In this document: one piece after another, positions 1-7,170 of the stretch
How the letters are laid out: every line of letters starts with the position of its first letter
Numbering within the stretch: position 1 is the first letter of the stretch
DNA from: an uncultured Lachnospiraceae bacterium
GTDB taxonomy: Bacteria; Bacillota_A; Clostridia; Lachnospirales; Lachnospiraceae
Assembly (NCBI GenBank): GCA_947175285.1
Contig: CAMWMM010000115.1
Span: 1 to 10,888, forward strand
Reading direction: 5' to 3'
DNA length: 10,888 nucleotides
Program-made: the position numbers and the translations under genes
Notes under the pieces: generated by a model
Database searches by the model: none
What the model was told of the DNA's origin: nothing
The model's input: only the letters and a program-made list of their open reading frames with translations

Positions 1-850
1 CTAAAATTTCAATCCATCCGGAACCTTTACAGAAACGGCATCCGCTTCCGCCGCATTTAAAGCAGCTTACATCCATTTCCGCACTTGGTTCTGTAAAATT
101 AAAGTGATGCGGTCTGAATTTGACTTTCGTTTCTTCTCCGAATAATTCTTTGGCAAATTCCGCCAGTGTGCCTTTTAAATCGGCAAGTGTAATATGCTTA
201 TCAATGACAAGCCCCTCAATCTGGTGGAAAGAGGGAGAATGCGTTGCATCCACCTCATCGGAACGGAATACACGTCCGGGCGCCAGCATACGGATTGGCA
301 GTTTCCCTTTCTCCATCTCATGTACCTGTATACCGGATGTCTGCGTACGAAGCAGAAAGTCTCCGCTGATATAGAAAGTATCCTGCTCATCTTTCGCCGG
401 ATGATCCGCCGGAATATTAAGCGCCTCAAAGTTATAATAATCGGTCTCTACTTCAGGTCCTTCTACCACTTCATAGCCCATACCGACAAAAATGCGCTCT
501 ACTTCCTCCAAGGCAATCGTATTGGGATGGCGGTGTCCGAACTCTGTTTTCTTCGCAGGCAGCGTAACGTCAATGACTTCCGCCTTCATTTGCGCCTCTC
601 TTGCCGCTTTTTCCATCTTGCCAATGGCTTCTTCCAATACTTTTTCAATCTGCTCCCTTGTTTCGTTGACTAACTGTCCTACTTTTGGCCTATCTTCCGG
701 CGCAACATCCTTCATTCCTTTTAAGACACTTGTCAATTCTCCTTTTTTACCAAGAAAACTGACACGTACGTCATTCAGTTTTTCCAAAGCATCACTAGCT
801 TCAATCTGCCGTAATGCCTCTGCTTTGAGCTGTTCTAATTTCTCTTTCAT
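1..850 (-). CDS. pheS: Phenylalanyl-tRNA synthetase alpha subunit, 3' end missing
   Basis: Catalytic alpha subunit of the class II phenylalanyl-tRNA synthetase, which works as a cytoplasmic alpha2-beta2 enzyme with PheT and charges tRNA-Phe. The ATG at 850-848 follows a purine-rich AAAGGAAAG ribosome binding site. The frame stays open to the left edge, giving 283 residues of a family usually near 340. Residues about 1-90 form the N-terminal coiled-coil arm (MKEKLEQLKAEALRQI). The class II core follows, with the motif-2 region RVFRSDEVDATHSPSFHQIEG-like sequence and FRPHHFNFTEPSAEMDV at about 245-261. Cysteines at 263, 266, 271 and 274 form a CX2CX4CX2C knuckle just before GWIEIL. This resembles a zinc-ribbon insertion, which I recall in clostridial PheS but have not checked. 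The motif-3 end of the protein lies outside the window, and pheT is expected beyond the edge. Expression should be controlled by the T-box leader upstream. Confidence 0.96.
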   Translation of the reverse strand, partial: MKEKLEQLKAEALRQIEASDALEKLNDVRVSFLGKKGELTSVLKGMKDVAPEDRPKVGQLVNETREQIEKVLEEAIGKMEKAAREAQMKAEVIDVTLPAKKTEFGHRHPNTIALEEVERIFVGMGYEVVEGPEVETDYYNFEALNIPADHPAKDEQDTFYISGDFLLRTQTSGIQVHEMEKGKLPIRMLAPGRVFRSDEVDATHSPSFHQIEGLVIDKHITLADLKGTLAEFAKELFGEETKVKFRPHHFNFTEPSAEMDVSCFKCGGSGCRFCKGSGWIEIL

Positions 851-890
851 GCTTTCTTTCCTTTCTTGTTACTGTTTTCTTATTACATAG

Positions 891-1188
891 AAAAATCCCA
901 TATGCCAAAACATATGGGACGAAATAAACCGCGGTACCACCCAGATTCCTGCTTATAAAAGCAGACACTCTTTGTGTGTAACGTACACGCTACGTCTTAA
1001 ACTACTAAACCGTGCAGAATTCCTCTATACCTTTCCATACAAGAGAATCCACAGGTCTTTCCTCTAAGCAGCTCCGGCGGGAAATTCGGAACACTATCTG
1101 AACTTAAGGAAGCTTACAGCCGCCGACTTCCTCTCTCTGTAAGAAAATACTGTCCTACTAACGCTTTCACAGCCTTTATTATTATATA
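891..1188 (-). promoter_or_regulatory. T-box leader of pheS (tRNA-Phe responsive antiterminator)
   Basis: The minus-strand leader has the diagnostic T-box sequence UGGGUGGUACCGCG (complement of 930-943). Its UGGN bulge would pair with the NCCA end of uncharged tRNA. A Stem III-like hairpin, CTGCTT/AAGCAG with a 4-nt loop, spans 949-964. Stem I carries an AGAGAG element near 1138-1130, then a GGAAG/CTTCC hairpin, then GAAUUUCC at 1087-1080. I read the UUC at 1083-1081 as the phenylalanine specifier, which fits the downstream gene. The competing terminator is a 9-bp stem (896-904 with 911-919) followed by five U (895-891). Uncharged tRNA-Phe should stabilise the antiterminator and allow pheS transcription. 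The exact Stem I register and the 5' end are inferred. Confidence 0.95.
896..919 (-). terminator. Regulated intrinsic terminator of the pheS T-box leader
   Basis: The perfect 9-bp stem TCCCATATG/CATATGGGA has a 6-nt loop and is followed on the minus strand by a U-run (895-891). It lies directly between the T-box sequence and the pheS ribosome binding site, as expected for a conditional terminator. Confidence 0.92.
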
Positions 1189-1194
1189 GCTTTT

Positions 1195-1223
1195 AGTTTA
1201 ATGAGTTTTTCGCGACTTGTCAA
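1195..1223 (-). promoter_or_regulatory. Probable pheS promoter inside the end of yihY
   Basis: On the minus strand a perfect TTGACA (1223-1218) is separated by exactly 17 bp from TAAACT (1200-1195, 4 of 6 matches to TATAAT). Transcription would start near 1188, just before T-box Stem I. The -35 box lies in the last codons of the yihY-like gene. A better -10 match, TATAAT at 1186-1181, has no acceptable -35 at the right distance. Confidence 0.6.
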
Positions 1224-2055
1224 GCCATCCGAACAGAAATTTATATACCGGTCCGAAATAGCGGTTAATTTGCGCTCCAATCAGCAGAATATACATCATC
1301 ATATAAAACCAGAACATCAAAATAACAACCGTAGTCAGGCTTCCATATGTGCCGAATCCGTTAAAGCTCCCTATGTATACAGAAAAGACAAAAGATGCAA
1401 TACTCCAGACTACCGCCGAAAAAACCGCTCCCGGAAGCTGTCTTCGAAATCTTAGTTTAGCGCTGGGCACAAAGGTATAAATCATTGCAAAAATAAAGGT
1501 CAGTACGAACCATGAAAATAAAAACCTAAAATGCATAACAAACTGCACGACCACCTGCAGCTGCGGAAAGTCCTTTAAGGCTATCCTCACGATAACATTC
1601 CCAAATACCATAATAAATATGGAAAGAATGATTGCAACCAGCATAATCACCGTATAGAAACAGGCAATTGAGCGAATCACAAGATAATTACGGTTTTCTT
1701 CGATTTCATTCACTTCATTGAGTCCCTGCATCAATGCTAACATCGCTTTGGCTGCTGACCAGATGGTCACAATTGTAAATATGGTAATCGTACCTGCCGA
1801 TTGGGAATACACATCATAGACTACATTTTTTATAAAGCCGCCCATTGTTTCCGGCATCACTTTTAGCATTACCATAATCAGATTGTCTGCCGTCAATGGC
1901 GTATAAGGCAGGACCGCACAAAGCGCCATCAAAAGCGGCACCATGGATAAGAATAAGAAAAATGCCGCGCTTGCCGCAAATGCGCTGATATTTTTGCGTG
2001 TCATCTGTCCTGAAAAATCTTTTCCTATCAAAATTAACCTTACTAACGTTCTCAT
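1198..2055 (-). CDS. YihY/BrkB family integral membrane protein
   Basis: A 285-residue polytopic membrane protein of the YihY/virulence factor BrkB family. These proteins were once annotated as RNase BN, and their true function is unknown. Six hydrophobic segments are visible at about 25-50, 88-110, 131-155, 170-195, 208-230 and 240-262. Family-typical stretches include the FFLFLSMVPLL segment in helix 1, IWSAAKAMLALMQGLNEV at about 98-115, and YGSLTTVVILMFWFY...LIGAQIN at 237-264. The length is normal for the family. The ATG at 2055-2053 overlaps the TGA of the upstream SpoIID-like gene (ATGA), so the two are almost certainly transcribed and translated together. The C-terminal tail is short and basic. 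Identification of the family is firm, but no substrate or reaction can be inferred. Confidence 0.9.
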   Translation of the reverse strand: MRTLVRLILIGKDFSGQMTRKNISAFAASAAFFLFLSMVPLLMALCAVLPYTPLTADNLIMVMLKVMPETMGGFIKNVVYDVYSQSAGTITIFTIVTIWSAAKAMLALMQGLNEVNEIEENRNYLVIRSIACFYTVIMLVAIILSIFIMVFGNVIVRIALKDFPQLQVVVQFVMHFRFLFSWFVLTFIFAMIYTFVPSAKLRFRRQLPGAVFSAVVWSIASFVFSVYIGSFNGFGTYGSLTTVVILMFWFYMMMYILLIGAQINRYFGPVYKFLFGWLDKSRKTH

Positions 2056-4310
2056 TCATGTACCTCACAGTCCGCGAAAAAACTTTTTAGGATTTCCTGA
2101 TAGTCATATCCGAGACTGCCCATTTCTTTTGCACCGTTTTGTGACATTCCGACGCCGTGCCCATAACCGCCGCCGATCAAAGTATATCCTATCACATCTT
2201 CTCCTGATTTTCCAGTTTCTATCACAAAAAACGCACTGGGCAGAAGTGTTTTTGCCGCTACGCGCTTCCCGTCCTGCCTGAGCACCATGCTTTCTCCGTC
2301 ACATAAAATACGGCGGATGTTATATTCCGAGATTACTTTTATGACTTTTTTAGAACCTGTAATTATCATTTCATCCGCAATGCCGCCTGCTCCTCTTTTT
2401 ACAATGGAAATATCCTGCAGGCTGCCAATATCATCTATCTGCTCCGATACATAATACTCGCCGTCCGCATTCTGCTTTCTTGTCAGAATAAGCGCTCCAT
2501 TTGCCCGGTACCGCTCCTTTATCCTTTCAACCATCGCATCAGTATCGATATCCGTCACCTGATACTTCCATCTGTACCATGCTTCCCCGCTCTCGAAGTC
2601 ATTTTCATCCTTACCGGTGATAAAATCGGCAAAATTTTCCTCCTCTGCCATTTCCTCCGCGCTTTTCGCACTTTGACTTACTTCCTCCGGCGCCAGTTTC
2701 CCTGCTTTCATATAAGGAATTGCCTCGTTACTCTCCGACTTCCATATCTTCGTGTCCGTACCATATCCGCATGAAGTGGAATAATAATAGTTATCCGCCA
2801 ATTCCCCCTGATAATACAGCATCATCCCTGTCGTTTCCTTAACTGCCGTAGTGGTTGCCGCATTTTCCGCTATATTATGATAAACCTGATAAGAGGTTGT
2901 ATCGTCTAAGTGTGCGCCCAAATCGGCAAATCCCGCATGTAAAATATAACGAAACGCATATGTTCTGGCACAGACTGCCTGCGCTTTTAACGCCTCTTTC
3001 GGATAAGACGCGGGCATCTCACTCGGCACGACCGCATACAAATATTCTTCCAATGGCAGTTCATTGATAATGATCATTCCCTGCGGCGTCTTATAAAATT
3101 CCAGTGCACCTCTGTAATAGGAATCTTCTTTACCCGTTCCCTCAATTTCCAATTTGACTTTATCAGTCAATGCATTGCACTGAAATGTGCGTCTCTCTCC
3201 ATCCTCTAATTCATCTGCATGTACTACAATCTCTTCTCCATCTGCCGTAACAGATGCTTCCTCATAATAATAGTTACCGTTTGCCGTATTTTTTAACAAT
3301 ACGCGTATTTTGTCAATTTCTCCCTCTCTCGAAACGAGGCAGGCGCAGATTTTATCTTTCCAGATAACAAAATCTGTATAATCATACCCAATCATTAAAT
3401 CTGTTTTTTTCTGCGCCTCCAATGTTCCGCAAAGTTTATAAACTTCCAGATTTTCCTCTGTTTCATACACACCGTATCCTTCTATTTCGATACTGTCTTT
3501 TGAGACGCTGAGCAGTTTTCCATGTACCTTTTCCTGTTTTTCCTGTATTTTTACAAGTTCCCTGTTTTCAAACGTCAAATCCGCAACCTGTTCCCGCTCT
3601 GCCTGCTCTTTTGCCGGTACGAAAAAATCAATTTGATGGTAAAAGCATTCCATATTAAAATTGTTATTATCATCCGTCACTTCCATGACCCAGACATTTT
3701 CCAGAATCGTTTTTTCATCCAGTACACGAATACTTGTTAACAGTTCATTATCTTTTACATAAACTTCTTCTTTAGAAAAAACGGAGTCCGTAAAGGAAGA
3801 AGAACAATAAACGTATTCATTATTCTGCGTATAGGCTTTCTTTTCCTGTTCATTTATCTTTAAGATAAATACTGTTGTTTTCCAGACAGATGAGTGCGTA
3901 TCATAATAAGCAAGCATTATCTGATACGCCTGATACCAGTCCTCTTTTAATAGTGCATGCCCGTCTTCATATTTTCCTTCAAAATCCGGTATCTGTTTCT
4001 CTGCGCCTCCTATCTGTTCATAAATGCTCCGGTACTGCCCATATGTAAGATTTCTCTGCTCCGTAACATTCTCTTCATTTTCTTCTCTGCTCTCCTCAGA
4101 ATCTTCTTCATCAAAGGTAATCTGCAGTTCCAATGCCTGTAATAAAATATGTATATCCTCTATGCTTATCTTCTCTCCCTCCGGCTCCGGTCTTTCTTTT
4201 CCGGATTCCATTCTGTGCAGCCACAGCCAGAACAAAAAAATCATTCCTGCCAAAATCGCGAGTAATTTGATCAGATTTTCCAGATTTCTCTTTCTTACAT
4301 TTTCCCTCAT
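2052..4310 (-). CDS. Membrane-anchored SpoIID/LytB-domain protein with large N-terminal extension
   Basis: SpoIID-family proteins are lytic transglycosylases acting on denuded peptidoglycan glycan strands, classically during forespore engulfment. This 752-residue protein has a signal anchor at about 12-31 (LIKLLAILAGMIFLFWLWL), so most of it should lie outside the membrane. Residues 35-90 are acidic and charged, and 90-390 match no domain I recognise. The SpoIID domain fills about 398-752. It includes INELPLEEYLYAVVPSEMP (415-433), where Glu431 corresponds to the catalytic glutamate, then LKAQAVCARTYAF (441-453), a Cys-containing STSCGYGT (511-518), and GGGYGHGVGMSQNGAKEMG (713-731). Bacillus SpoIID is near 340 residues, so this is more than twice as long. 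The start has a GGGAG ribosome binding site 8-9 nt upstream. The 4-base overlap with the YihY-like gene indicates one operon. It may be the sporulation SpoIID or a vegetative LytB-like paralogue. The usual spoIID neighbours (spoIIQ, spoIIID) are not seen here. Confidence 0.9.
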   Translation of the reverse strand: MRENVRKRNLENLIKLLAILAGMIFLFWLWLHRMESGKERPEPEGEKISIEDIHILLQALELQITFDEEDSEESREENEENVTEQRNLTYGQYRSIYEQIGGAEKQIPDFEGKYEDGHALLKEDWYQAYQIMLAYYDTHSSVWKTTVFILKINEQEKKAYTQNNEYVYCSSSFTDSVFSKEEVYVKDNELLTSIRVLDEKTILENVWVMEVTDDNNNFNMECFYHQIDFFVPAKEQAEREQVADLTFENRELVKIQEKQEKVHGKLLSVSKDSIEIEGYGVYETEENLEVYKLCGTLEAQKKTDLMIGYDYTDFVIWKDKICACLVSREGEIDKIRVLLKNTANGNYYYEEASVTADGEEIVVHADELEDGERRTFQCNALTDKVKLEIEGTGKEDSYYRGALEFYKTPQGMIIINELPLEEYLYAVVPSEMPASYPKEALKAQAVCARTYAFRYILHAGFADLGAHLDDTTSYQVYHNIAENAATTTAVKETTGMMLYYQGELADNYYYSTSCGYGTDTKIWKSESNEAIPYMKAGKLAPEEVSQSAKSAEEMAEEENFADFITGKDENDFESGEAWYRWKYQVTDIDTDAMVERIKERYRANGALILTRKQNADGEYYVSEQIDDIGSLQDISIVKRGAGGIADEMIITGSKKVIKVISEYNIRRILCDGESMVLRQDGKRVAAKTLLPSAFFVIETGKSGEDVIGYTLIGGGYGHGVGMSQNGAKEMGSLGYDYQEILKSFFADCEVHE

Positions 4311-4368
4311 GCAATCTCCCTCATTTTATAAACAAACGCTGTCACGCTTCGCGAGCCATCTTATTGTA

Positions 4369-4398
4369 AAGAAAAAGCAGCCGTAACGACTGCTTCTT
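4369..4398 (-). terminator. Intrinsic terminator of the noncoding RNA
   Basis: The minus-strand stem AAGCAGTCG/CGGCTGCTT (9 bp with one G-U) has a UUA loop and is followed by a U-rich run (CTTTTTCTTT). It ends the transcript that starts at about 4598 and lies 60 bases before the spoIID-like start codon. Read-through could contribute to expression of that gene. Confidence 0.85.
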
Positions 4399-4598
4399 CT
4401 TTTGTATAATCCCCAAAATGCCGGATCCTGTATTTTGACTCCTAGCTATAGCTAGGTGGGTAACCGCAATCATGCTTCTGCCTTCCACTGCACAATGTCT
4501 GTAAAGACCGGAGGCTTGACATCCACATAACGATGTAGGAATCCCGTTTAAAGTAACTGTAGGTTCAAAATAACAAGAATTATCGAGCATCTCAGGTT
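4370..4598 (-). ncRNA. Structured noncoding RNA of about 230 nt, class unresolved (raiA-motif or 6S candidate)
   Basis: A free-standing transcription unit with a strong promoter directly upstream, a strong terminator at the end and no convincing coding sequence. The RNA can close on itself. The 7-bp ATAATTC (4583-4577) pairs with GGATTAT (4412-4406), and the 8-bp TATTTTGA (4572-4565) pairs with TCAAAATA (4438-4431). Inside are three hairpins: one at 4540-4522 with a CGTT loop, one joining GCCTCC (4515-4510) to GGAAGGC (4486-4480), and a perfect CCTAGC/GCTAGG hairpin with a TATA loop at 4456-4441. CCTG near the 5' end could pair with CAGG at 4430-4427 as a pseudoknot. The multibranched shape suggests the raiA-motif class of Firmicutes. 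A 6S RNA (ssrS) is the main alternative. I recognise neither with certainty. An 82-codon reading frame crosses this RNA but has no ribosome binding site and runs through the terminator. Confidence 0.75.
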
Positions 4599-4604
4599 AA
4601 TTCT

Positions 4605-4633
4605 ATTATATCCAATATGAAGATAAATTACAA
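4605..4633 (-). promoter_or_regulatory. Promoter of the noncoding RNA
   Basis: On the minus strand, TTGTAA (4633-4628), a 17-bp spacer and a perfect TATAAT (4610-4605). The predicted start is near 4598, just before the conserved-looking AACCTGAGATGC 5' end of the RNA. Confidence 0.8.
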
Positions 4634-4682
4634 CAAAAGAAACCTGTATTTATTAAGATTTTTTTAAACTTTTCATATCTTA

Positions 4683-4711
4683 TTGAACCTGTATACCCAT
4701 CAAGTTATAAT
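4683..4711 (+). promoter_or_regulatory. Promoter of the acyltransferase gene
   Basis: TTGAAC (4683-4688), a 17-bp spacer and a perfect TATAAT (4706-4711), with a predicted start near 4718. It diverges from the ncRNA promoter, and the two -35 boxes are about 50 bp apart across an AT-rich stretch. The 64-base leader before the start codon contains a direct repeat, TATCCG-GG-TATCCG (4736-4749), of unknown meaning. Confidence 0.8.
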
Positions 4712-4781
4712 CAAATGTGATATCTTCGGACACTCTATCCGGGTATCCGTAAATAAACCATAAATGAATCGGGGTAAGAAT

Positions 4782-5804
4782 ATGGACAATACTAATAAAA
4801 AAACTCTTATGAATAAACGCGAGACAGACTGGTTTCGCGGAATTGCGGCGGTAATGGTAGTATTATCACATTATGGAGAATGGATAAATATATTAACATC
4901 ATTAGAAGGGAATGCAGAGACTTTCAGATTTGCCCTTACAAAACTGGGAGTATACGGTGTAGATATATTTTTCCTCTTTTCCGGGTATGCCATGGTGAAA
5001 TCCCTTGGGGATGGCAAAATGAGCTGGCAATTCATTTGGAAAAGGATAAAAAATGTATTTATCCCGTATTTCATCATAGTAGGTATTATCGAACTGCTTT
5101 CCGAAGGTCTGACTTCAATTCATGACTTTTGGCTTTTTATAATCGGTTATAATTACTGGTATATGTGTGTATTATTCATATTCTACATAGGATTTATCGT
5201 TATCTATGCGGTAATACGGGTGAAAGCAATCAGAGTAATAGCTTTTTCCCTCTTCACATACGCTTTGTCTTATAAGCTTTATCAACTTGACATGTTTCCA
5301 TTCTGGTATGTATCTAATATCGCTTTCGCCATAGGTATTATTGCGGGCGAATATGAAAGTGCAGTAAAAGAAATCATCGACAAGGTGTGGCTTCCTATGG
5401 CCGTCCTTTTGACAATAGGGATGATATTTGTTACAAGATGGGGGCTTACGGGCGGTGTAAACTTTGGCGGTAATCCTGATGACTATCAGATATGGATTAA
5501 AATCGGAGCAACCGTAGTCTGGACATTGCTTATTCTGATTCTTGCGTCAAAATGCCGGATAAAGGAAAAAATATTTGTGTTTCTCGGAAGAAATTCCCTC
5601 TATATTTATCTTACACATGTATACGTATTTATGCGATGCATCAATAACCTGACTTGTGATATGTCCATGAGATTTATTATCAGCCCTATATGCATTATTG
5701 CGGTATCATTTTTATGCGGTTTGGTCATATCCGGTATTTGGAAACTAATCGCTGTACTTAGTCAAAAACTGCATAACAATACCGGTGCAAATTCCCATGT
5801 GTAG
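4782..5804 (+). CDS. Acyltransferase family 3 integral membrane protein
   Basis: A 340-residue member of the acyltransferase-3 (AT3, OafA/YrhL-like) family. These proteins move acyl groups, usually acetyl, from a cytoplasmic donor onto envelope sugars or polymers across the membrane. Family signatures are RETDWFRGIAAVMVVLSHYGEW at 13-34, with Arg19 and the expected catalytic His30, then GVDIFFLFSGYAMVKS at 59-74, KRIKNVFIPYF at 87-97, and LGRNSLYIYLTHVYVF at 268-283. About ten hydrophobic segments are spread along the protein. I prefer ATG 4782 because GGGG (4771-4774) sits 7 nt upstream of it. An in-frame ATG at 4764 lacks a ribosome binding site. No SGNH domain is fused at the C-terminus, but the next gene, 96 bases downstream on the same strand, encodes one. 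The acceptor is unknown; candidates are peptidoglycan, teichoic-type polymers or exopolysaccharide. Confidence 0.93.
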   Translation: MDNTNKKTLMNKRETDWFRGIAAVMVVLSHYGEWINILTSLEGNAETFRFALTKLGVYGVDIFFLFSGYAMVKSLGDGKMSWQFIWKRIKNVFIPYFIIVGIIELLSEGLTSIHDFWLFIIGYNYWYMCVLFIFYIGFIVIYAVIRVKAIRVIAFSLFTYALSYKLYQLDMFPFWYVSNIAFAIGIIAGEYESAVKEIIDKVWLPMAVLLTIGMIFVTRWGLTGGVNFGGNPDDYQIWIKIGATVVWTLLILILASKCRIKEKIFVFLGRNSLYIYLTHVYVFMRCINNLTCDMSMRFIISPICIIAVSFLCGLVISGIWKLIAVLSQKLHNNTGANSHV

Positions 5805-5815
5805 TACAATCATAC

Positions 5816-5844
5816 TTGCATAATCTGGTTTTACATTGTATACT
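5816..5844 (+). promoter_or_regulatory. Possible promoter of the SGNH lipoprotein gene
   Basis: TTGCAT (5816-5821), a 17-bp spacer and TATACT (5839-5844) lie in the 96-base gap between the acyltransferase and lipoprotein genes. A second TATAAT at 5856-5861 lacks a well-spaced -35. No terminator is visible in the gap, so read-through from the upstream promoter is also likely. Confidence 0.45.
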
Positions 5845-5900
5845 TTCATCTGTAATATAATTCTAGAGTTAAAATAACTACTAAAAGGAGTATATACAAG

Positions 5901-7064
5901 ATGAAAAAACTATCGATAGTCCTCACGTTAATTCTTACTCTCTCATTGTATGGATGCGGTAATCAGGAAACGGCAGTTAATGAAGTATCTTCAGACGCAG
6001 TTACAGAATCCGATTCTTCCGATATCATCGATGAGCAGACAAACGAACAGACACCATCAGACGAACAGGCACAAGATGATAATGTTGAAGTTGAAAATGT
6101 AGTTTCAGACGACACTAATGAACAAAAATCAGCCGATGAAAATAATGATACGAATGCGGAAAGTGATGCGGCTGACAGCGAAACGGCAGATAATGAAGTT
6201 CCGGAAGAAGAATCCCTTCCTGAATATACGGTAACTGTATATGATGAAGCGCTCTTGATGTATGTAGTTGATTACGTAAATGTAAGAAAAGGACCTTCAA
6301 CCGATTTTGAAAGAATCGGATTTCTCAACCGTGATCAGGAAATAACTGTTACCGGACAGGCAGACACTAATTGGTATGAAATACAATATGGCGAAGAGAC
6401 TGCTTATGTTAGTAATAAGTATTTGCAAAATGAAGAAGAGTTTGCAGCACGAAAGGCTGCGGAAGAAGCCGCTCTTCTGGCTGCCGCAGACGCGCAGGCT
6501 GCCGGGCAGACTACGGTAGAACAAGCTGCGGCAGAACAACCGCCGGCGCCTGAGATACAGCCAGTAACTGAAGTAAAAAATGTATCCGGCGTGATTTTTG
6601 TGGGAGATTCCCGATTTGTACAGATGCAGGCAAGCGTAGGCGCTAACGACTGTACATGGATTGCGGAGAGCGCTAAAGGATATAAATGGTTTGAGGAAAA
6701 AGCAATTCCGCGAATAGACAACTGCGTAGGCAAAGGTTCCAAAATATTAATTAATCTTGGTGTAAATGACCCGGGAAATCTTCAAAAATACATAACGCTT
6801 GTAAATGCAAAAGCTGCGGAATGGACATCTTTAGGCGCAACCGTTTACTACGCTTCCGTAAATCCGGTTTGGGAAAATCCCTATGTTACAGAAGAACAGG
6901 TAGTATATTTTAACTCTCAAATGCAGGCCGGATTAAGTTCCGATGTACACTGGATAGACAGCCACACCTATCTCATGACTGTCGGATACAGACTGGTAGA
7001 CGGGCTTCATTTTAGTTCGGAAACCTATCAGAACTTATACGCTTACTTTATGAGTTGTATGTAA
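5901..7064 (+). CDS. SH3b and SGNH-hydrolase lipoprotein, probable envelope O-acylation partner
   Basis: A 387-residue exported lipoprotein. A signal peptide ends in the lipobox LYGC, so Cys19 should be lipidated and anchor the protein outside the membrane. Residues 20-106 are an acidic, low-complexity Glu/Asp/Ser/Thr/Asn linker. Residues 108-177 form a bacterial SH3 domain (YVNVRKGPSTDFERIG, NWYEIQYGEETAYVSNKYL), a fold that often binds cell-wall peptides. An Ala/Glu-rich stretch (179-216) leads to the SGNH/GDSL hydrolase domain (228-387). The domain shows GDSR at 235-238 (Ser237 nucleophile), INLGVND at 284-290 (Asn289) and DGLHFS at 367-372 (Asp367, His370). GGAG (5887-5890) lies 10 nt before ATG 5901. 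Directly downstream of the AT3 gene, it could act as the external transferase or esterase half of an O-acylation system. An independent esterase is the alternative. Confidence 0.9.
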   Translation: MKKLSIVLTLILTLSLYGCGNQETAVNEVSSDAVTESDSSDIIDEQTNEQTPSDEQAQDDNVEVENVVSDDTNEQKSADENNDTNAESDAADSETADNEVPEEESLPEYTVTVYDEALLMYVVDYVNVRKGPSTDFERIGFLNRDQEITVTGQADTNWYEIQYGEETAYVSNKYLQNEEEFAARKAAEEAALLAAADAQAAGQTTVEQAAAEQPPAPEIQPVTEVKNVSGVIFVGDSRFVQMQASVGANDCTWIAESAKGYKWFEEKAIPRIDNCVGKGSKILINLGVNDPGNLQKYITLVNAKAAEWTSLGATVYYASVNPVWENPYVTEEQVVYFNSQMQAGLSSDVHWIDSHTYLMTVGYRLVDGLHFSSETYQNLYAYFMSCM

Positions 7065-7065
7065 A

Positions 7066-7135
7066 AATCGAGTGCCGGCGCACTCGATTCTGAGAATGCT
7101 TCGCATTCTCATTGAAATAATTTACTACGTAAATT
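7066..7135 (+). repeat. Three tandem perfect hairpins after the SGNH lipoprotein gene
   Basis: Immediately after the stop codon come AATCGAGTGC/GCACTCGATT (10-bp stem, CGGC loop, 7066-7089), TGAGAATGC/GCATTCTCA (9-bp stem, 7091-7111) and AATTTAC/GTAAATT (7-bp stem, 7119-7135). None is followed by a U-tract, so they are not ordinary terminators. They could protect the 3' end of the mRNA, act as a repeat unit or bind a protein. No function can be assigned from one copy. Confidence 0.75.
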
Positions 7136-7170
7136 CTTGTTTGAAGTCCACCACGATTTATAAGTAAAAA

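Noticed and set aside
194..890. Plus-strand reading frames of 159 and 132 codons
   Set aside because: They are antisense to pheS, whose translation is unambiguous. No ribosome binding sites support them.
4342..4590. 82-codon minus-strand reading frame with several cysteines
   Set aside because: It lies entirely within the structured RNA, has no ribosome binding site, runs through the terminator hairpin and has no recognisable protein character.
4585..4596. CTGAGATGCTCG at the RNA 5' end resembling the start of E. coli 6S RNA
   Set aside because: The matching 3' partner strand that pairs with it in E. coli 6S is absent here, so this similarity alone does not make it 6S.
7066..7111. Inverted repeats considered as a mobile-element end or integron attachment site
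   Set aside because: No transposase, integrase or target duplication is nearby, and the stems are short, simple hairpins.
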